From Carallia brachiata (lineage: Eukaryota; Streptophyta; Magnoliopsida; Malpighiales; Rhizophoraceae), in the NCBI GenBank assembly GCA_021464245.1, contig JADCRB010000016.1:3651250-3715249 (forward strand): a DNA stretch of 64,000 nt, in the 5' to 3' direction. Below, piece after piece: positions 34,166 through 45,844 of the stretch. The translations under genes and the position numbers were made by a program. How positions within the stretch are numbered: position 1 is the first letter of the stretch; each line of letters begins with the position of its first letter. Below the pieces are notes generated by a model. It had not been told where the DNA came from. It saw nothing but the letters and a program-made list of their open reading frames with translations, and did not search any database.

Positions 34166-34636
34166 TCAGATTTGGATCTACGAGAGTAAAAATCTAAAAT
34201 ATTGAAATATTAAACATCTGTATGGGATTAAGCCTCCTACGGTCCTCAGCAGAGTCAGTCCACCTAAGAACAAGCCCCTACGGCCTTCAACAGAGTTAAA
34301 CCAGTTTGAGTGGGATCAAACTCGGCCCTCAGAGGAGTCAAACCAGTCCATCTCAGATCAAGCCCATATGGCCCTCATCGGAGTTCTAACAGTCCCCTGA
34401 GATCAAGCTTCAGTCGTTAGTGGAATTTATTTCCATCAGTTCAAGAGCAAGTTGTGGAAATTCTACCTCTTTCGGTCAAGATCAAGCCTTTGCAGCCTTT
34501 GAGGAAATCACACAAGAGTGTTAATCAGAGGGTCACACAGAAATCGACTCCAAATAAATTTTAAATTTTCACTTGTAAATGTATATATATTTTTTGAGTC
34601 TAACTATTGCAAGCTCGAAACATACCGTCCCCTCAC
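34166..34636 (+). mobile_element. LTR 3' half
   Basis: From CAGATTTGGATCTACGAGAG to CCGTCCCCTCACA. Confidence 0.85.
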
Positions 34637-35102
34637 AATTTTTGGCACATCTGGTAAGGCATCTCTACCTCCCATCTTTGACACTAAGACAACGCTCGAG
34701 CAAAAAAAAGGGATAGGAATCCGCACATCACTGGCATAAGACCGCGTCCATCGGCAAATAGACGACTGTTCTATTGCCTACATCAACTACTTTACTTGGG
34801 TATGCAGGTCCACAAATTTGGGTACGGACACAGTTTTTCACCACTCAAAAAATTTAAAATAGAGAATCTACAGCTCACACAGTCGTAAGATCTCTCACCC
34901 AACTCTCTCACTAAATGGAGAAGTCGACTAGTCACTTCGATCGAAGTTGGGGAAAACAAGTCAAATCCTTACCAAGCCCCTCCACTCCAGTCTTTTCAGC
35001 TGGGGCATAGTTTCCATCCAATAGGACCAAAAGCACCAATCTAGCAACAGGCTCGCTTCCAAATGGGACAAGTCATACCTAGTTCAAGAAGTCTACACCA
35101 CA
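34637..35102 (+). other. Primer-binding site and leader
   Basis: ATTTTTGGCACATCTGGTAA, then a shortened leader without the palindrome; distal part ends GTTCAAGAAGTCTACACCAC, as at 3460. Confidence 0.7.
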
Positions 35103-35818
35103 TAAACATTAGGGGCATAGAAAAAATTAAATTCAAGGGGCCAAAGTTTTGTTTAAAACTTTTCCGTCATGTTTTTGTATTTTGGGCATACGCTCCCCAA
35201 ACTCCATTAAGGGAGATATTCCAGATATAAAGTTCAAAATATTTAATATACTCAATTTCATACATATTTTGGGTACATACTCTCTGGTCGCCTCAAATTG
35301 GGATTTACGAGAGTAAAAAAATTGAAAATATTAAAATATTAAAACATCTATTTGGGATTAAGCCTCTTATGGTCCTCAATAGAGTTAGTTCACTTGAGAA
35401 TAAGCCTCTACGGCCCTCAGCAGAGTTAAATAGTCCAAGTGGGATCAAGCTCCGACTCTCAGTGGAGTCTAACCAGTCCACCTCAGATCCAAGCCCCCAT
35501 ACGGCCCTCATCGAAACCAAGCCATTCTGAACGAGATCAAGCCCATATAGCCCTGACCGGAGTTCCAGCAGTTCCCTGAGATTAAGTCTTGGCCCTCAAT
35601 GGAATTCATTTCCATCAGTTCAAGAGCAAACTGTGGAAATTCAACCTTTTTCGGACAAGATCAAGCCTTTGTAGCCCTTGGCGAAATCACACAGTAGCAT
35701 TAATCAAAGGATCACAAAGAGATCGACCCCACATAAATTTTGAATTTTCACTTGTAATTTGTATCTGTACTTTTTGAGTCTAACTGTTGTAAGCTCGAAA
35801 CATACCGTCCCCTCACAA
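35103..35818 (+). mobile_element. LTR fragment (U3 start missing)
   Basis: Begins AGGGGCATAGAAAAAATTAA and ends CCGTCCCCTCACA. Confidence 0.85.
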
Positions 35819-35900
35819 TTTTTGGCACACCCAGTTGGACAACTACAACAAAAGGAAAAAATTCAAGAAAAAAAATTCGAAAAAAAGTCAAAAAAACAAA

Positions 35901-35931
<31 letters not shown>

Positions 35932-36320
35932 AAAAAAAAGAAAAAAAAGAGAAAAAAAAGAAAAAAAATGCTGAGGAAGATGTATAACCCCTGTGCCCAT
36001 ATCCCAATTCCAGCTAAAGATTCAAACCCAAAGCCCAAATCCAAACTCGGGTTCAAAACCCCCAAACCCAAATTTCAGCATAAAGTCCAAATCCAAATTC
36101 GGGGGCAGACCCCAAACCCGAATCTTAATTCCAGCTTAAAATCTAAGCTCGAGCTCAAAGTTAGGCTCAAAGTCCCAACTCAATATTTGGCCTAAAATCC
36201 AAATCCACAATCGGGGGTAGACCCCAAACTCGAACCCAAATCTAAAGCCAAATCCAAGCCCAACTTCAAATTCCAGCAAAAGTTCAAATCCAGATTTGGG
36301 GGCAAATCTGAACCCCAACT
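35819..36320 (+). repeat. Primer-binding site, A-rich tract and CCAAATCC array
   Basis: ATTTTTGGCACACCCAGTTGG passes within 25 bp into the A-rich tract: both gag and leader are deleted. The array begins at about 35971. Confidence 0.75.
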
Positions 36321-36392
36321 TAGCTCAACAGCTCATCAATAAATCCACACTCCTTCCTTGCATGAGTATAAAAGACGACAGACCAACAACAG
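36321..36392 (+). repeat. Minisatellite remnant at an inversion boundary
   Basis: One to two units (GCATGAGTATAAAAGACGAC), then an abrupt switch to a - strand LTR. Confidence 0.75.
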
Positions 36393-37235
36393 AGCTTGCA
36401 ACAGTTAGAGTCGAACAATAGAAATACAAATTACAAGTGAAAATTTAAAATTTATGTGGGGTCGATCTCTGTGTGATCCTCCAATTAATGCTCCTGTGTT
36501 ATTTCGTCAAAGGCCACAAAGGCTTGATCTTGAAAGAGGTTGAATTTCCATAGCTTGCTCTTGAACTAAAGGAAATAAATTCCACTGAGGGCCAAGGCTT
36601 GATCTCAGGGGACTACTGGAACTCTGGTGAGGGCTGTATGGTCATGATCTCATATGGAATGGTTTGACTCCATTAAGGGCCAGAGCTTGATCCCTCTTAG
36701 ACTGATTTAACTCTGTTGAGAGTCATAGGGGCTTGTTCTCGAGTGGACTAACTTTGCTGAGGGCCGTAAGAGGATTAATCCCAGACAGATGTTTAATGTT
36801 TTAATATTTTGAAATTTTACTCTTATAGATCCCAATCTGAGGTGACCTGAGAGTATATACCCAAAATATGTATGGAATTGAGTATATTAAATATTTTGGG
36901 CTTTATATCTAGAATATCTCCCTCAATGGAATTTGGTGAGCGTATGGCCAAAATACAAAAATGTAAGGAAAAAGTTTTAAACAAAACTTTGGCACGTTGA
37001 CTTTAATTTTTGCTGTGCCCCCTGTGTTTCTATGGTGTGATTGGCTGTTGGAGATTTTGCACCTATTTATAGGTTGGGAGGAGACACTATGCAGTACGGT
37101 GCCACCAAACTTTCCCTGACTTTTTTTTTTCCTCTCTTCTAGAGGTCAGCTCTTGACTCTGATTTTTTTCTTTTTCCTCCTTTTAGATATCGGATCTTGA
37201 CTCTTTCTCTTCCTTTTTTTTTTTTTTAGTTTACA
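36393..37235 (-). mobile_element. 3' LTR, subtype I
   Basis: TGTAAACT start at 37235; box CCTATTTATAGG (plus strand) at 37062-37073; truncated at GTTGCAAGCTC. Confidence 0.9.
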
Positions 37236-37900
37236 AATGACCCCACTTCAAGCCTTGGTGAGGAAGGATCTTGGGACGTGATCCGAACCGAGTCTTGAAG
37301 TCTAGTTTAAAGCTTGAGATGCGTTGATGAACATTGAATCTTGAGGTCTTTAACTCTGGCTAGCCTAGCTGTTGTCGAGCTTCCATAGTTCACAAAGGTT
37401 ATTTCATGGAACTTGAAGTTCCACGGCTTAGGTGAGGATGATGCAGCATGCAAAGAACTTGAACCTTCCTGGAATGAGGAAGGCCCAGCATTATGGCACA
37501 ACAAGGCCAACTCACAGAGAGATAGGCTATAGTGATGACTCTCCCATATGTCGTGATGTAAAGAGAGTAGTTGGAACTTCCCTGTCCGTCGCCGCATGTG
37601 AAAATGGATGAGGATGGTCACAACGTTTCGGCTCATTATGATAGATGTGAACTAAGGAGAGTGGTTAGAACTTCATTGGCCAAGATGGTGTCAGAGGTTG
37701 AGATTCGAGAGTTTCGAAGCAAACAACTCTTTCTCTTTCTAATTCTTGTGTCTGCAGCTTCTTGATTAAAGAATTTCTTGTAAAAGAAAGTGTAAGGATT
37801 AGCCATTTTCTTTCTTCAGAGAGTAAGGAGAGTGCTGAGGGGTGAGTTCTGTGATCTGACCAGACAAAAAATATATACACAAGAAAAGCTGCCCTTTTTT
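37236..37900 (-). other. 3' module with PPT
   Basis: PPT plus-strand form TGACCCCACTTCAA at 37238-37251. The short basic ORF is frameshifted (ATGGCTAATCC start at 37806, minus strand). ORF 37307-37636 covers the second half: KPWNFKFHEITFVNYGSS. Confidence 0.7.
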
Positions 37901-38700
37901 TTCAAAGTCAAAATAGAGATATACAAAATCTAGTGGGGTCTTCCTTCACGTTTCTTTCAACCATACGAGGCAAACAAGGCATCGGTCAAGGCATGTCGCA
38001 CAAGTCAATATCGTTCGCTGAAAAAAGTCATTGCACCTTATCCTTGTCTACTCGCCTAGTGGGGCCCAAGATGCAGCTCCAAGTCAATCATGTCCTCATT
38101 TGGAGTGTCGATGACATTGACACTACTGGAACTCTACTACTGGTTGATGATGCCAGACTGTATTGGAAAGAGAGGTAAAGTTTTGCCGGAGCGGCTCCCT
38201 CATAGTGCGAAGTTTCTTTCTGGACTGAAATTCCTGTAAGGGATGAATCCCTGGTTAACTTAATAAAACCACCAAGACTAGCATGTGTAGTCTCACAGGC
38301 TATAGTTTTGGTTGAAATAGCCTTGAGGGATCATTGCAGTGGTGGAGTTTGGACCTGCCTCATTTGAGGACGACGCCATACTGGTGAGGTCTACCACAGG
38401 AAAACTTGTGATGGTAGATTGTGCTTCAGAAACAGCAGCTTTTTGTCTGCTTTCTCCCTATTTCTCTGGTTCTGTAACTAAAAATACACATTGTTTGTTT
38501 AGACTGCTCCATATGGGCGCAGTCGTGAAGTAAGTTGGGAGAGTTGTGATAAGCTAAGACAAGTACCTTCATTGTTACGGAAGTACTCCTTCAAGATTTA
38601 CAGTTGCATTGGACTTGGTCGCAATCTAATTTATGGTGACCTATCTTATCCTTTGTCCTGAGGTTCTGCAACTAGTTACATCTTTCTCACTGAAAGGATG
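37901..38700 (-). pseudogene. WUS-like homeobox pseudogene, frame kept through helix 3
   Basis: ATG at 38681. One frame runs through the whole homeodomain with no indel but with several stops: SPMQL, EYFRNNEGTCLSLSQLSQLT, RLRPYGAV, then TNNVYF-stop-LQNQRNRE. The WUS-box at 38181-38158 reads TLPLFPIQ and, exactly 99 bp on in the same frame, 38082-38068 reads LELHL followed by GPH-stop, the EAR-like end; a double TAG lies between. Damage is mostly single-base substitution. Confidence 0.8.
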
Positions 38701-38880
38701 CAGAAGCTTCACTTGCGGCAAGAACAAGTAAAAGTTTGAGACTGGAATAGTGATTTAGACTCAAACCCTCAATCGTTTTTATCCTTTTGGGCCATTCACA
38801 ATTTATAATCGTGAAGGCCAAGTGTTTTGGACTGGGCCTTGTTTGGTTGTTGCTATTTCGCCTTTTGTGCAAGTTAGGAG
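38701..38880 (-). promoter_or_regulatory. Upstream segment of WUS-like unit
   Basis: Reverse of the 621-804 type; the TATA box is changed to GATTATAAATTG. Confidence 0.4.
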
Positions 38881-39355
38881 TATGCTTTGACTGTTAAGTC
38901 GTCGTCTTTTATACTCGTGCGAGGTAGGAGTGTGTTGTTATTGAACTGTCACCTTTTATACTCCTGCGAGGAAGGAGTGTGTTGCTGATCTATTCATCTT
39001 TATACTTGTGTGAGACAAGAGTGTGATTTTGTGTTGTGTTGTCCCTTTTATCCTCGTGCAAGGTGGGAGTCTGTTGTGCTAAGCTATTCGCCTTTTATAC
39101 TCATGTGAGGCAGGAGTCTGCTTCAGTTGATCACCTTTTGCACTCTTGCGAGGTAGGAGTCTGTTGTTGAATTGTTGCTTTTTATACTCATGGGAAGTAG
39201 GAGTCTAGTATTGAACTGTGTTGTCGCCTTTTATGCTAGTGCAAGGTAGAAGTCTGCTTCTGTTGATCGCCTTTTATACTTGTGTGAGGCAGAAGCGTGA
39301 GTTGTCACCTTTTATACTCGTGCCAGGTCGGAGTTTGTTGTTGCGTTGTCAAGCT
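38881..39355 (-). repeat. TATA-box-like minisatellite array 8
   Basis: About eleven units; on the plus strand seen as CGCCTTTTATACTCGTGCGAG. Confidence 0.9.
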
Positions 39356-39780
39356 ATTGATATAAGCTTTGAGTCATTGTTTGGGGTTTATCCCCGAGTT
39401 TGGATTTGGACTTTGTATTTGGGTTCAGGTTTGGGGTCTGCCCCCGAATCTGGATTTGTACTTTAGGTTGGAATTTGGGTCTAGATTTTGAGGATTTGGA
39501 TTTGGGTTTGAGCCCAAATTTGAGCCTGAGTGTGGATTTGAGTCCAGGTTTGGCGTCTACCCCTAAATCTAGATTTGTACTTTAGTCTGGAATTTCGGTC
39601 TAGGCTTTGAACATGTGTTTGGATTTGCTGGGTTTTGGGGTCTGCCCTTGAATTTAGATTTGGAGTTTTGATAGGAATTTGGATTTGGACTTTGAGCCCC
39701 AATTTGGATTTGGGCTTCGGGCTTTAGATTTGAGTTTGGGCTTCCAGTTTGGATGGGAACCGTGCCCCCAACTTGAAAGT
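39356..39780 (-). repeat. CCAAATCC-rich array
   Basis: Plus strand shows GATTTGGATTTGGGTTTGAG and similar G-rich text. Confidence 0.8.
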
Positions 39781-40261
39781 GAGCTAGCCGTCGGATCAGT
39801 GCTCTTGTCCCTCTACTGGTCCAGTTGGATGGGAACTGTGCTCCCAAGTTGGAAGACTGGAGTGGAGGGGTTTAGTAGGGATTTGACCCATTGCCCCCAA
39901 CTTCGATTGGATCGGATAGTCGGCTTCTCCATTCGACGAGAGAGCCAGATGAGAAATCTTGTTACAGTGTGAGCTACATATTCTCCATTTGTGGACCTAC
40001 GTACCCAAGTAGGGTAGTTGATTTAAGCAATGGAGCAGTCACCATTTTACTGGTAGAGGCAGTCCCAGTCTTCTTTGGTGCCAACCATGCATCAGATTCC
40101 TACCTTCCTTTTTTTTTTTTCATTTTCTTGGGGCTGTGTTGGCATCGGCTATTTTATGGCCTAATAGGCCATGAAAAGGTTGCTGTGCCACCAACCTATT
40201 TTTTTTTTTTTAAGGAGCAGAAGATGGGAGGTAGAGATGTCCCACTGGGTGTGCGAAAAAT
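39781..40261 (-). other. Leader with palindrome and primer-binding site
   Basis: Palindrome at 40151-40177 with arms ATTTTATGGCCTA / TAGGCCATGAAAA. Primer-binding site at the 40261 end reads ATTTTTCGCACACCCAGTGG. Confidence 0.78.
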
Positions 40262-41145
40262 TGCAAATGGATCATATGTTTTGAGCTTGCAAACAATTAG
40301 ACTCGAAAATATAAATATAAGTTACAAATCAAAATTTTGAAATTTATATGGGGTCGATCTCTATTTGATCCTCCGATTAATGCTCCTTTTGATGTCGTCA
40401 ACGGTCGTGCAGGCTTGATATTGACTGAAAGAGATTGAATTTCCACAACGTGCTCTTTAACTGTGGGAAATAAATTCCACTAAGGGCCGAAACTTGATCT
40501 CAAGAAGATGTTAGAACTCCAGTGAGGGCCGTATGGGCTTGATCTCATTCAGAATGGCTTGGTTCTGGTGAGGACCGTATGGGCTTGGATCTCAGGTGGA
40601 CTGGTTAGACTCCACTAAGGGCTGGGGCTCGATTTCACTCGGACTATTTAACTCTGTCGAGGGCCGTAAGAGGCTTAGTCTTAGATCGATGTTTAATATT
40701 TTAATATTTTAGATTTTTACTCTGATAGACCCCAATCTGAGGCGATCAGAGAGTATGTACCCAAAATATGTATGGAATTGAGTATAGTAAATATTTTGAG
40801 TTTTATATCTGGAATATCTCCCTTAATGGAGTTTGGGGAGCGTATGCCCAAAATACAAAAACGTAAGGGAAAAGTTTTAAACAAAACTTTGGCCCCTTGA
40901 ATTTATTTCTTGTGGTGCCGCCATGTTTCTGTGATGTGATTGGCTGTTGGAGATTTTGCACCTCTTTATAGGTAAGAAGGAGAAATTGTGTAGTACTGTG
41001 CCACCAACTTTTTGCAGACTTTTTTTTTTCTCTCTTCTAGATGTCGGCTCTTGACACTGATTTTTTTTTCCTTTTTCCTCCTTCTAGATGTCAACTCTTG
41101 ACTCTTCGTCTCCCTTTCTTTTTTTTTTTTGAGTTTACAAATGCG
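40262..41145 (-). mobile_element. 5' LTR, subtype I (884 bp)
   Basis: TGTAAACTC at 41145; promoter box altered to CCTCTTTATAGG (plus strand, about 40963). Ends CATTTGCA at the primer-binding site. Confidence 0.9.
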
Positions 41146-41385
41146 CCCACTTCAAAGTTTGGTGAGGAAGGATCTTGGGACGTGATCCGAACCGAGTCTT
41201 GAAGTCTAGTTTAAAGCTTGAGATGCCTTCATGAACATTGAATCTTGAGGTCTTTAACTCCGACTAGCCTAGCTGCTATTGAGCTTCCATAGTTCGCAAA
41301 GGTTATTTTATGGAACTTGAAGTTCCATGGATTAGGTGAGGATGATGCAGCATGCAAAGAACTTGAACATTCCCATGAGGAAATG
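41146..41385 (-). other. 3' module end with PPT
   Basis: TTTGAAGTGGGCGCA (- strand) precedes the LTR. Truncated at 41385, where the strand switches to a + A-rich tract. Confidence 0.7.
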
Positions 41386-41767
41386 TAAAAAAAAAAAAAA
41401 TTAAAAAAAACCAAAAAATGTGAAAGAAAAAAAAAAGAGAAAAAAAATGTTGAGGCACATGTATAGCCCTTGTGCCCAAATCCTGATTCCAGCTAAAGAC
41501 TCAAACCCGTAGCCCAAATCCAAAAATGGATCCAAACTCGAGTTCAAAACCCCCAAACCTAAATTTCGGCCTAAAGTCCAAATTCAAATTCGAGGGCAGA
41601 CCCCAAACCTAGATCCAAATTCTAGCTCAAAATCTAAACTCGAGCTCAAACTCGTGCTTAAAGCCCCAACTCAATTTCGGGCCTAAAATCAAAATCCACA
41701 TTTGGGGGCATACCCCCAACCTAGACCCAAATCTAAAGCGCTAATCCAAGCCCCAATTCAAATTACA
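41386..41767 (+). repeat. A-rich tract and CCAAATCC array
   Basis: A-rich to about 41450; GTTGAGGCACATGTATAGCC opens the array. Confidence 0.8.
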
Positions 41768-42493
41768 GCAAAAGGAAGAGACGTGACGTGCAACCCCACC
41801 AAATTCTACATATCTCTTTTTTGACTTTGAAAAATAAAAAGGTAGCTTTTGTCGTGTATATTTCTTACCTGCACAAATCACAGAACTCACCCCTCAGCAA
41901 TCTTCTTCCTCTTTGAAGAAAGAAAATGGCTAGTCCCTACACTTTCTTTTATAGGAAATTCTTTAATCAATAAGCTACAGACACAAGAGTTAGAAAGATA
42001 AAGAGTCATTCGCTTTGAAACTCTCAAATCTCAGCCGCTAACTCCATTTTGGTCGATGAAGTTCCAACCACTCTTCTTACTGCACATCTATCACAACGAG
42101 CCAAAAAGTTGTGATCATCCTCATTTGTTCTCAAATGCGGCGACGGATGGGAAAATGCTCACTACTTTACTTACATCACGACATACGGGAGAGTCATCAC
42201 TACATCCTGTCTCTCTATGAGTTGGCCTTATTGTGCCATGATGCTTGCCCTTCTTCATGGGAAAGTTTAAGTTCTTTGCCTTTTGCATCATCCTCATCTA
42301 AGCCATGCAACTTCAAGTTCCATAAAATAACCTTTGTGAGCTATGGAAGCTCGACAGTAGTGGGGCTGGCCAGAGTTAAAGATCTCAAGATTCAATGTTC
42401 ATAAAGATGTCTCAAGCATCATGCTGGACTTCAAGACTCGCTTCAGATCACGTCCCAAGATCCTTCCCTACCAAGCCTTGAACTGGGGGCATT
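41768..42493 (+). other. WUS-unit tail and 3' module with PPT
   Basis: 41768-41860 is the tail of a homeobox unit (ATTCTACATATCTCTTTTTT). The short basic ORF is broken (ATGGCTAGTCCCTACACTT at 41925). ORF 42111-42404 reads KPCNFKFHKITFVSYGSS. PPT is changed to TTGAACTGGGGGCA. Confidence 0.7.
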
Positions 42494-43348
42494 TGTAAAC
42501 TCAAAAAAAAAAAAAAAGGAAGAGGAAGAGTCAAGAGCCGAAACTAGAAGGGGAAAAAAGAAAAAAAAATTAGAGTCAAGAGTCGACATTTAGAAGAGAT
42601 AAAAAAAGTCAGAAAAAAGTTAGTGACACAATACTACACAGTGTCTCCTCCCAACCTATAAATAGGATAAAAATCTCCAACAGCCAATCACACCACAAAA
42701 ACATAGGGGGCACAACAAAAATTAAATTTAAGGGACCAAAGTTTTGGTTAAACTTTTCCCTTACGTTTTCATATTTTGGACATACGTTCCCCAAACTCTA
42801 TTAAGGGAGATATTCCAAATATAAAGCTCAAAATATTTAATATACTCAATTTCTTGCATATTTTTGGTATATACTCTCCGATCACCTCAGATTGAGATCT
42901 ACGAGAGTAAAAATCCAAAAAATTAAAATATTAAACATCTGTCTGGAATTAAACCTCCTACGGCCCTCAGCAGAGTTAAATAGTCCGAGTAGAATTAAAC
43001 CCCAAACCTTAGTGGAGTCCAACCAGTCCACCTGAGATCGAAGTCCACATGGCCCTTACCAGAACTAAGCCATACCGAATGAGATCAAGCCCATACAGCC
43101 CTCATTAGAGTTTCAGCATCTACCTAAGATCAAGTCTCGACCCTCAGTAGAATTTATTTCCTACTATTAAAGAGCACACTGTGGAAATTAATCTCTTTCA
43201 GCTAAGATCAAGCCTATGCGGCCCTTGATGACATAAAAAAGGAGCATTAATTGGAGAATCAAATAGAGATCGGCCCCACACAAATTTCAAAATTTTCACT
43301 TGTAATTTGTATCTGTATTTTCGATTCTAACTATTTGCAGGCTCGAAA
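42494..43348 (+). mobile_element. LTR, subtype I
   Basis: TGTAAACTC start; box CCTATAAATAGG at 42655-42666; end cut at GCAGGCTCGAAA, joined directly to an A-rich tract without primer-binding site or leader. Confidence 0.9.
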
Positions 43349-43950
43349 TGTGTAGATAGAAAAAGAGCAAAAAAGAAAAAAAATTCAAAAAAAGTAAAAA
43401 AAAAAATCAAAAAAAGCAAAAAAAAAGTGAAAAAAACAAAGAAAAAATAAAAAATTGAAAAAAAAAAAAAAAAAATAAAAAAATTTCAAAAGGAAAGAAA
43501 AATGTTTGAAAAAAGTAAAAAAAAAAAGGATGACAAAAAATCGAAAAAAAATGTGTAAAGCTCATGTGTAGGTTCAAAACTTATCCCTAAAATCCAAATC
43601 CAAATTCAGAGGCAGACCCAAACCACTCCGAATTCTAGCTCAAAATCCAAACTTGAGTTCAAACTTAGGTTCAGAGACCAAATCCAAATTCTGGCCTAAA
43701 GTCCAAATCCACATTTAGGGGTAGATCTCAAACCCCGACTCAAACTCGAAGACCAAATCCAAATTTGGGCTCAAACCTAGGGTCAAACCCTCAAATCCAA
43801 ATTCCAGCCAAAGTCCAAATCTAGATTTGGGGGCAGACCCCAAACCTGGACCCAAATCTAAAGCGCAAATCAAAGCCCAAATTCAAATTCCGGCCAAAGT
43901 TCAAATCCAGATTCGGGGCCAAATTCCGAACCCCAACTCAAATCAGCAAT
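43349..43950 (+). repeat. A-rich tract and CCAAATCC array
   Basis: The transition AAAATGTGTAAAGCTCATGT at about 43548 is an uninterrupted counterpart of the MULE insertion site. Confidence 0.8.
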
Positions 43951-44066
43951 TAATCCAGCACCATGGCACAACAAGCCAACTCATAAAGAGACAGGCTGTA
44001 ATGATGAGTCTCTTGTATGTTGTGACATAAGGAGAGTAGTTGGAACTTTCCCATTTATCGTCGCAA
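43951..44066 (-). other. 3' module scrap, inverted
   Basis: GGCACAACAAGCCAACTCAT on the plus strand equals the reverse of the module middle. Confidence 0.6.
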
Positions 44067-44250
44067 AGCAGACTTCTGCCTCGCACTAGTGTAAGAGGCG
44101 AACAATTCAATAGCATAGTTCAACACTCCTAATCACACAAATATAAAAGGTGATAACGACAAATAGGCACAACAGACTCCTACCTTACACGAGTATAAAA
44201 GACGGTAACATAACGCAAAATCACACTCCTGTCTTGCACGAGTATAAATG
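44067..44250 (+). repeat. TATA-box-like minisatellite array 9 (short)
   Basis: Four units, last one GCACGAGTATAAATG, then a strand switch into an inverted LTR end. Confidence 0.85.
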
Positions 44251-45048
44251 TTGTGAGGAGACGGTATGTTTCGAGCCTGCAACAGTTAGACTTGAAAAAT
44301 ACAGATACAAATTACAAGTGAAAATTTAAAATTTTTGTGGTGTCGATCTCTGTGTGATCCTCCGATTAATGCTGCTGTGTGATTTCGTCAAGGGCCGCAA
44401 AGGCTTGATCTTAACCGAAAGAAGTTGAATTTCCACAGCTTGCTCTTGAACTAATGGAAATAAATGCTATTGAGGGCCGAGGCTTGATCTTAGGGGACTA
44501 CTGGAACTCTAGTAAGGGCTGTATTGGGTTGATCTCGTTCGTAATAACTTGGTTTCGGTGAATGCTGTATGGGCTTGGATCTCAGGTGGGCTGGTTCGAC
44601 TCCACTGAGGGCGAGGGCTTGATCCCACTCAGACTGTTTAGCTCCACGAAGGGCCGTAGGGGCTTAATCTCTGGTGGATTGGCTTCATTGGGCCGTAGGA
44701 GGCTTAATATTAGACGAATGTTTAATATTTTAATATTTTGGATATTTACTTTCACAAATCCCAATTTGAGTCGACCAGAGAGTATATACCCAAAAAATGT
44801 GTGAAAATGATTATATTAAATATTTTGGGCCTGTCCTCTAGAATATCACACTTAATATCGTCCAAAGGGTATACGCTCAAAATACGAAAACGTATGGGAG
44901 AGGTTTTGGAAAACTTGGTTTTCCCAAATTTCTTTCTTCCTCTCTACATCTATGTTCTTTTTTTTTTTTTGCTTCGCCTACTTTTGCTGCTGAGTTTGGG
45001 ATGTCTCCGTGGCCTATTTACAGGCTCCCAACAAGTTTTTTCTTTTTT
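44251..45048 (-). mobile_element. LTR, subtype II, U3 start missing
   Basis: Ends (- strand) CGTCTCCTCACA at 44251; promoter box altered (CCTATTTACAGG, about 45016); cut near 45048 within the poly-T run. Confidence 0.85.
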
Positions 45049-45844
45049 TTTTTGTATAAATTTTGAAATTTGTGTGGGGTCGATCTCTATTTGATCCTTC
45101 GATTAATGGTCCTTTTATATGTCGTCAAGGGTCACATAGGATTGATCTAGACTGAAAGAGATTGAATTTCCATAGCATACTCTTTAACTATAGGAAATAA
45201 ATTCCACTGAGGGCCAAAGCTTGATTTCAGGTGGATGCTGAAACTCCGGTGAGGGCCGTATGGGCTTGATCTCAGATGGACTGGTTTGACTCCACTGAGG
45301 GCCGAGGCTTGATCCCACTCGAACTAGCTTAGCTTCGCTAAGGGCCGTGGGGGCCTAATCTCAGATGGACTAGCTTTGCTGATGGCCGTAAGAGGCTTAA
45401 TATTAGACAAATGTTTAATATTTTATTATTTTGAATTTTTACTCTCACAGATCCCAATCTAAGGCAATCAAAGAGTATATACACAAAATATGTTTGGAAA
45501 TGAGTATATTAAATATTTTGGACCTTTACTCTGAAAGATTGCGCTTAATGGCATCCAAAGAGTATGCGCCCAAAATATGAAAACATATAGGTGAGGAAGT
45601 TTTGTTAAAGGATTTCACATATGCTTCCTCGAGATGCCCCAAATGGTTTGTTGCGAAGGCTATTTATAGGCCTTTTTGCAAAGCAATCAGACAAAGGCCA
45701 ATGGCCTTTTGTCAATTTTGGTTGGCAGCAAGTTGCTGCCAACCTTTCTAACTACTTTTTTTTTCTTCCAGTTATGGACCGACCCTTGGCTTTTTTTTTT
45801 TTTGTCTTTTGTCTTATGTTTTTTTGAATTTTTTAATGTTTACA
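45049..45844 (-). mobile_element. LTR, subtype III, with U3 palindromes
   Basis: TGTAAACATT at 45844. U3 differs from the others and has a perfect 25-bp palindrome at 45720-45744 (arms GGTTGGCAGCAA) and a second inverted pair GACAAAGGCC / GGCCTTTTGTC near 45690-45713. Box CTATTTATAGGCC at about 45659. The 3' part matches the common LTR. Confidence 0.85.

Larger units (their letters stand above)
36393..41145 (-). mobile_element. Near-complete WUS-carrying LTR element, 4.75 kb
   Basis: On the - strand: 5' LTR 41145-40262, primer-binding site, leader, array, TATA minisatellite, homeobox unit, 3' module, PPT, 3' LTR 37235-36393. Both LTRs are subtype I. No gag, no pol. The 3' LTR lacks its last 20 or so bases, so no target duplication can be tested. 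Another 3' module with PPT lies upstream of the 5' LTR, showing an LTR shared between tandem units. Confidence 0.85.
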
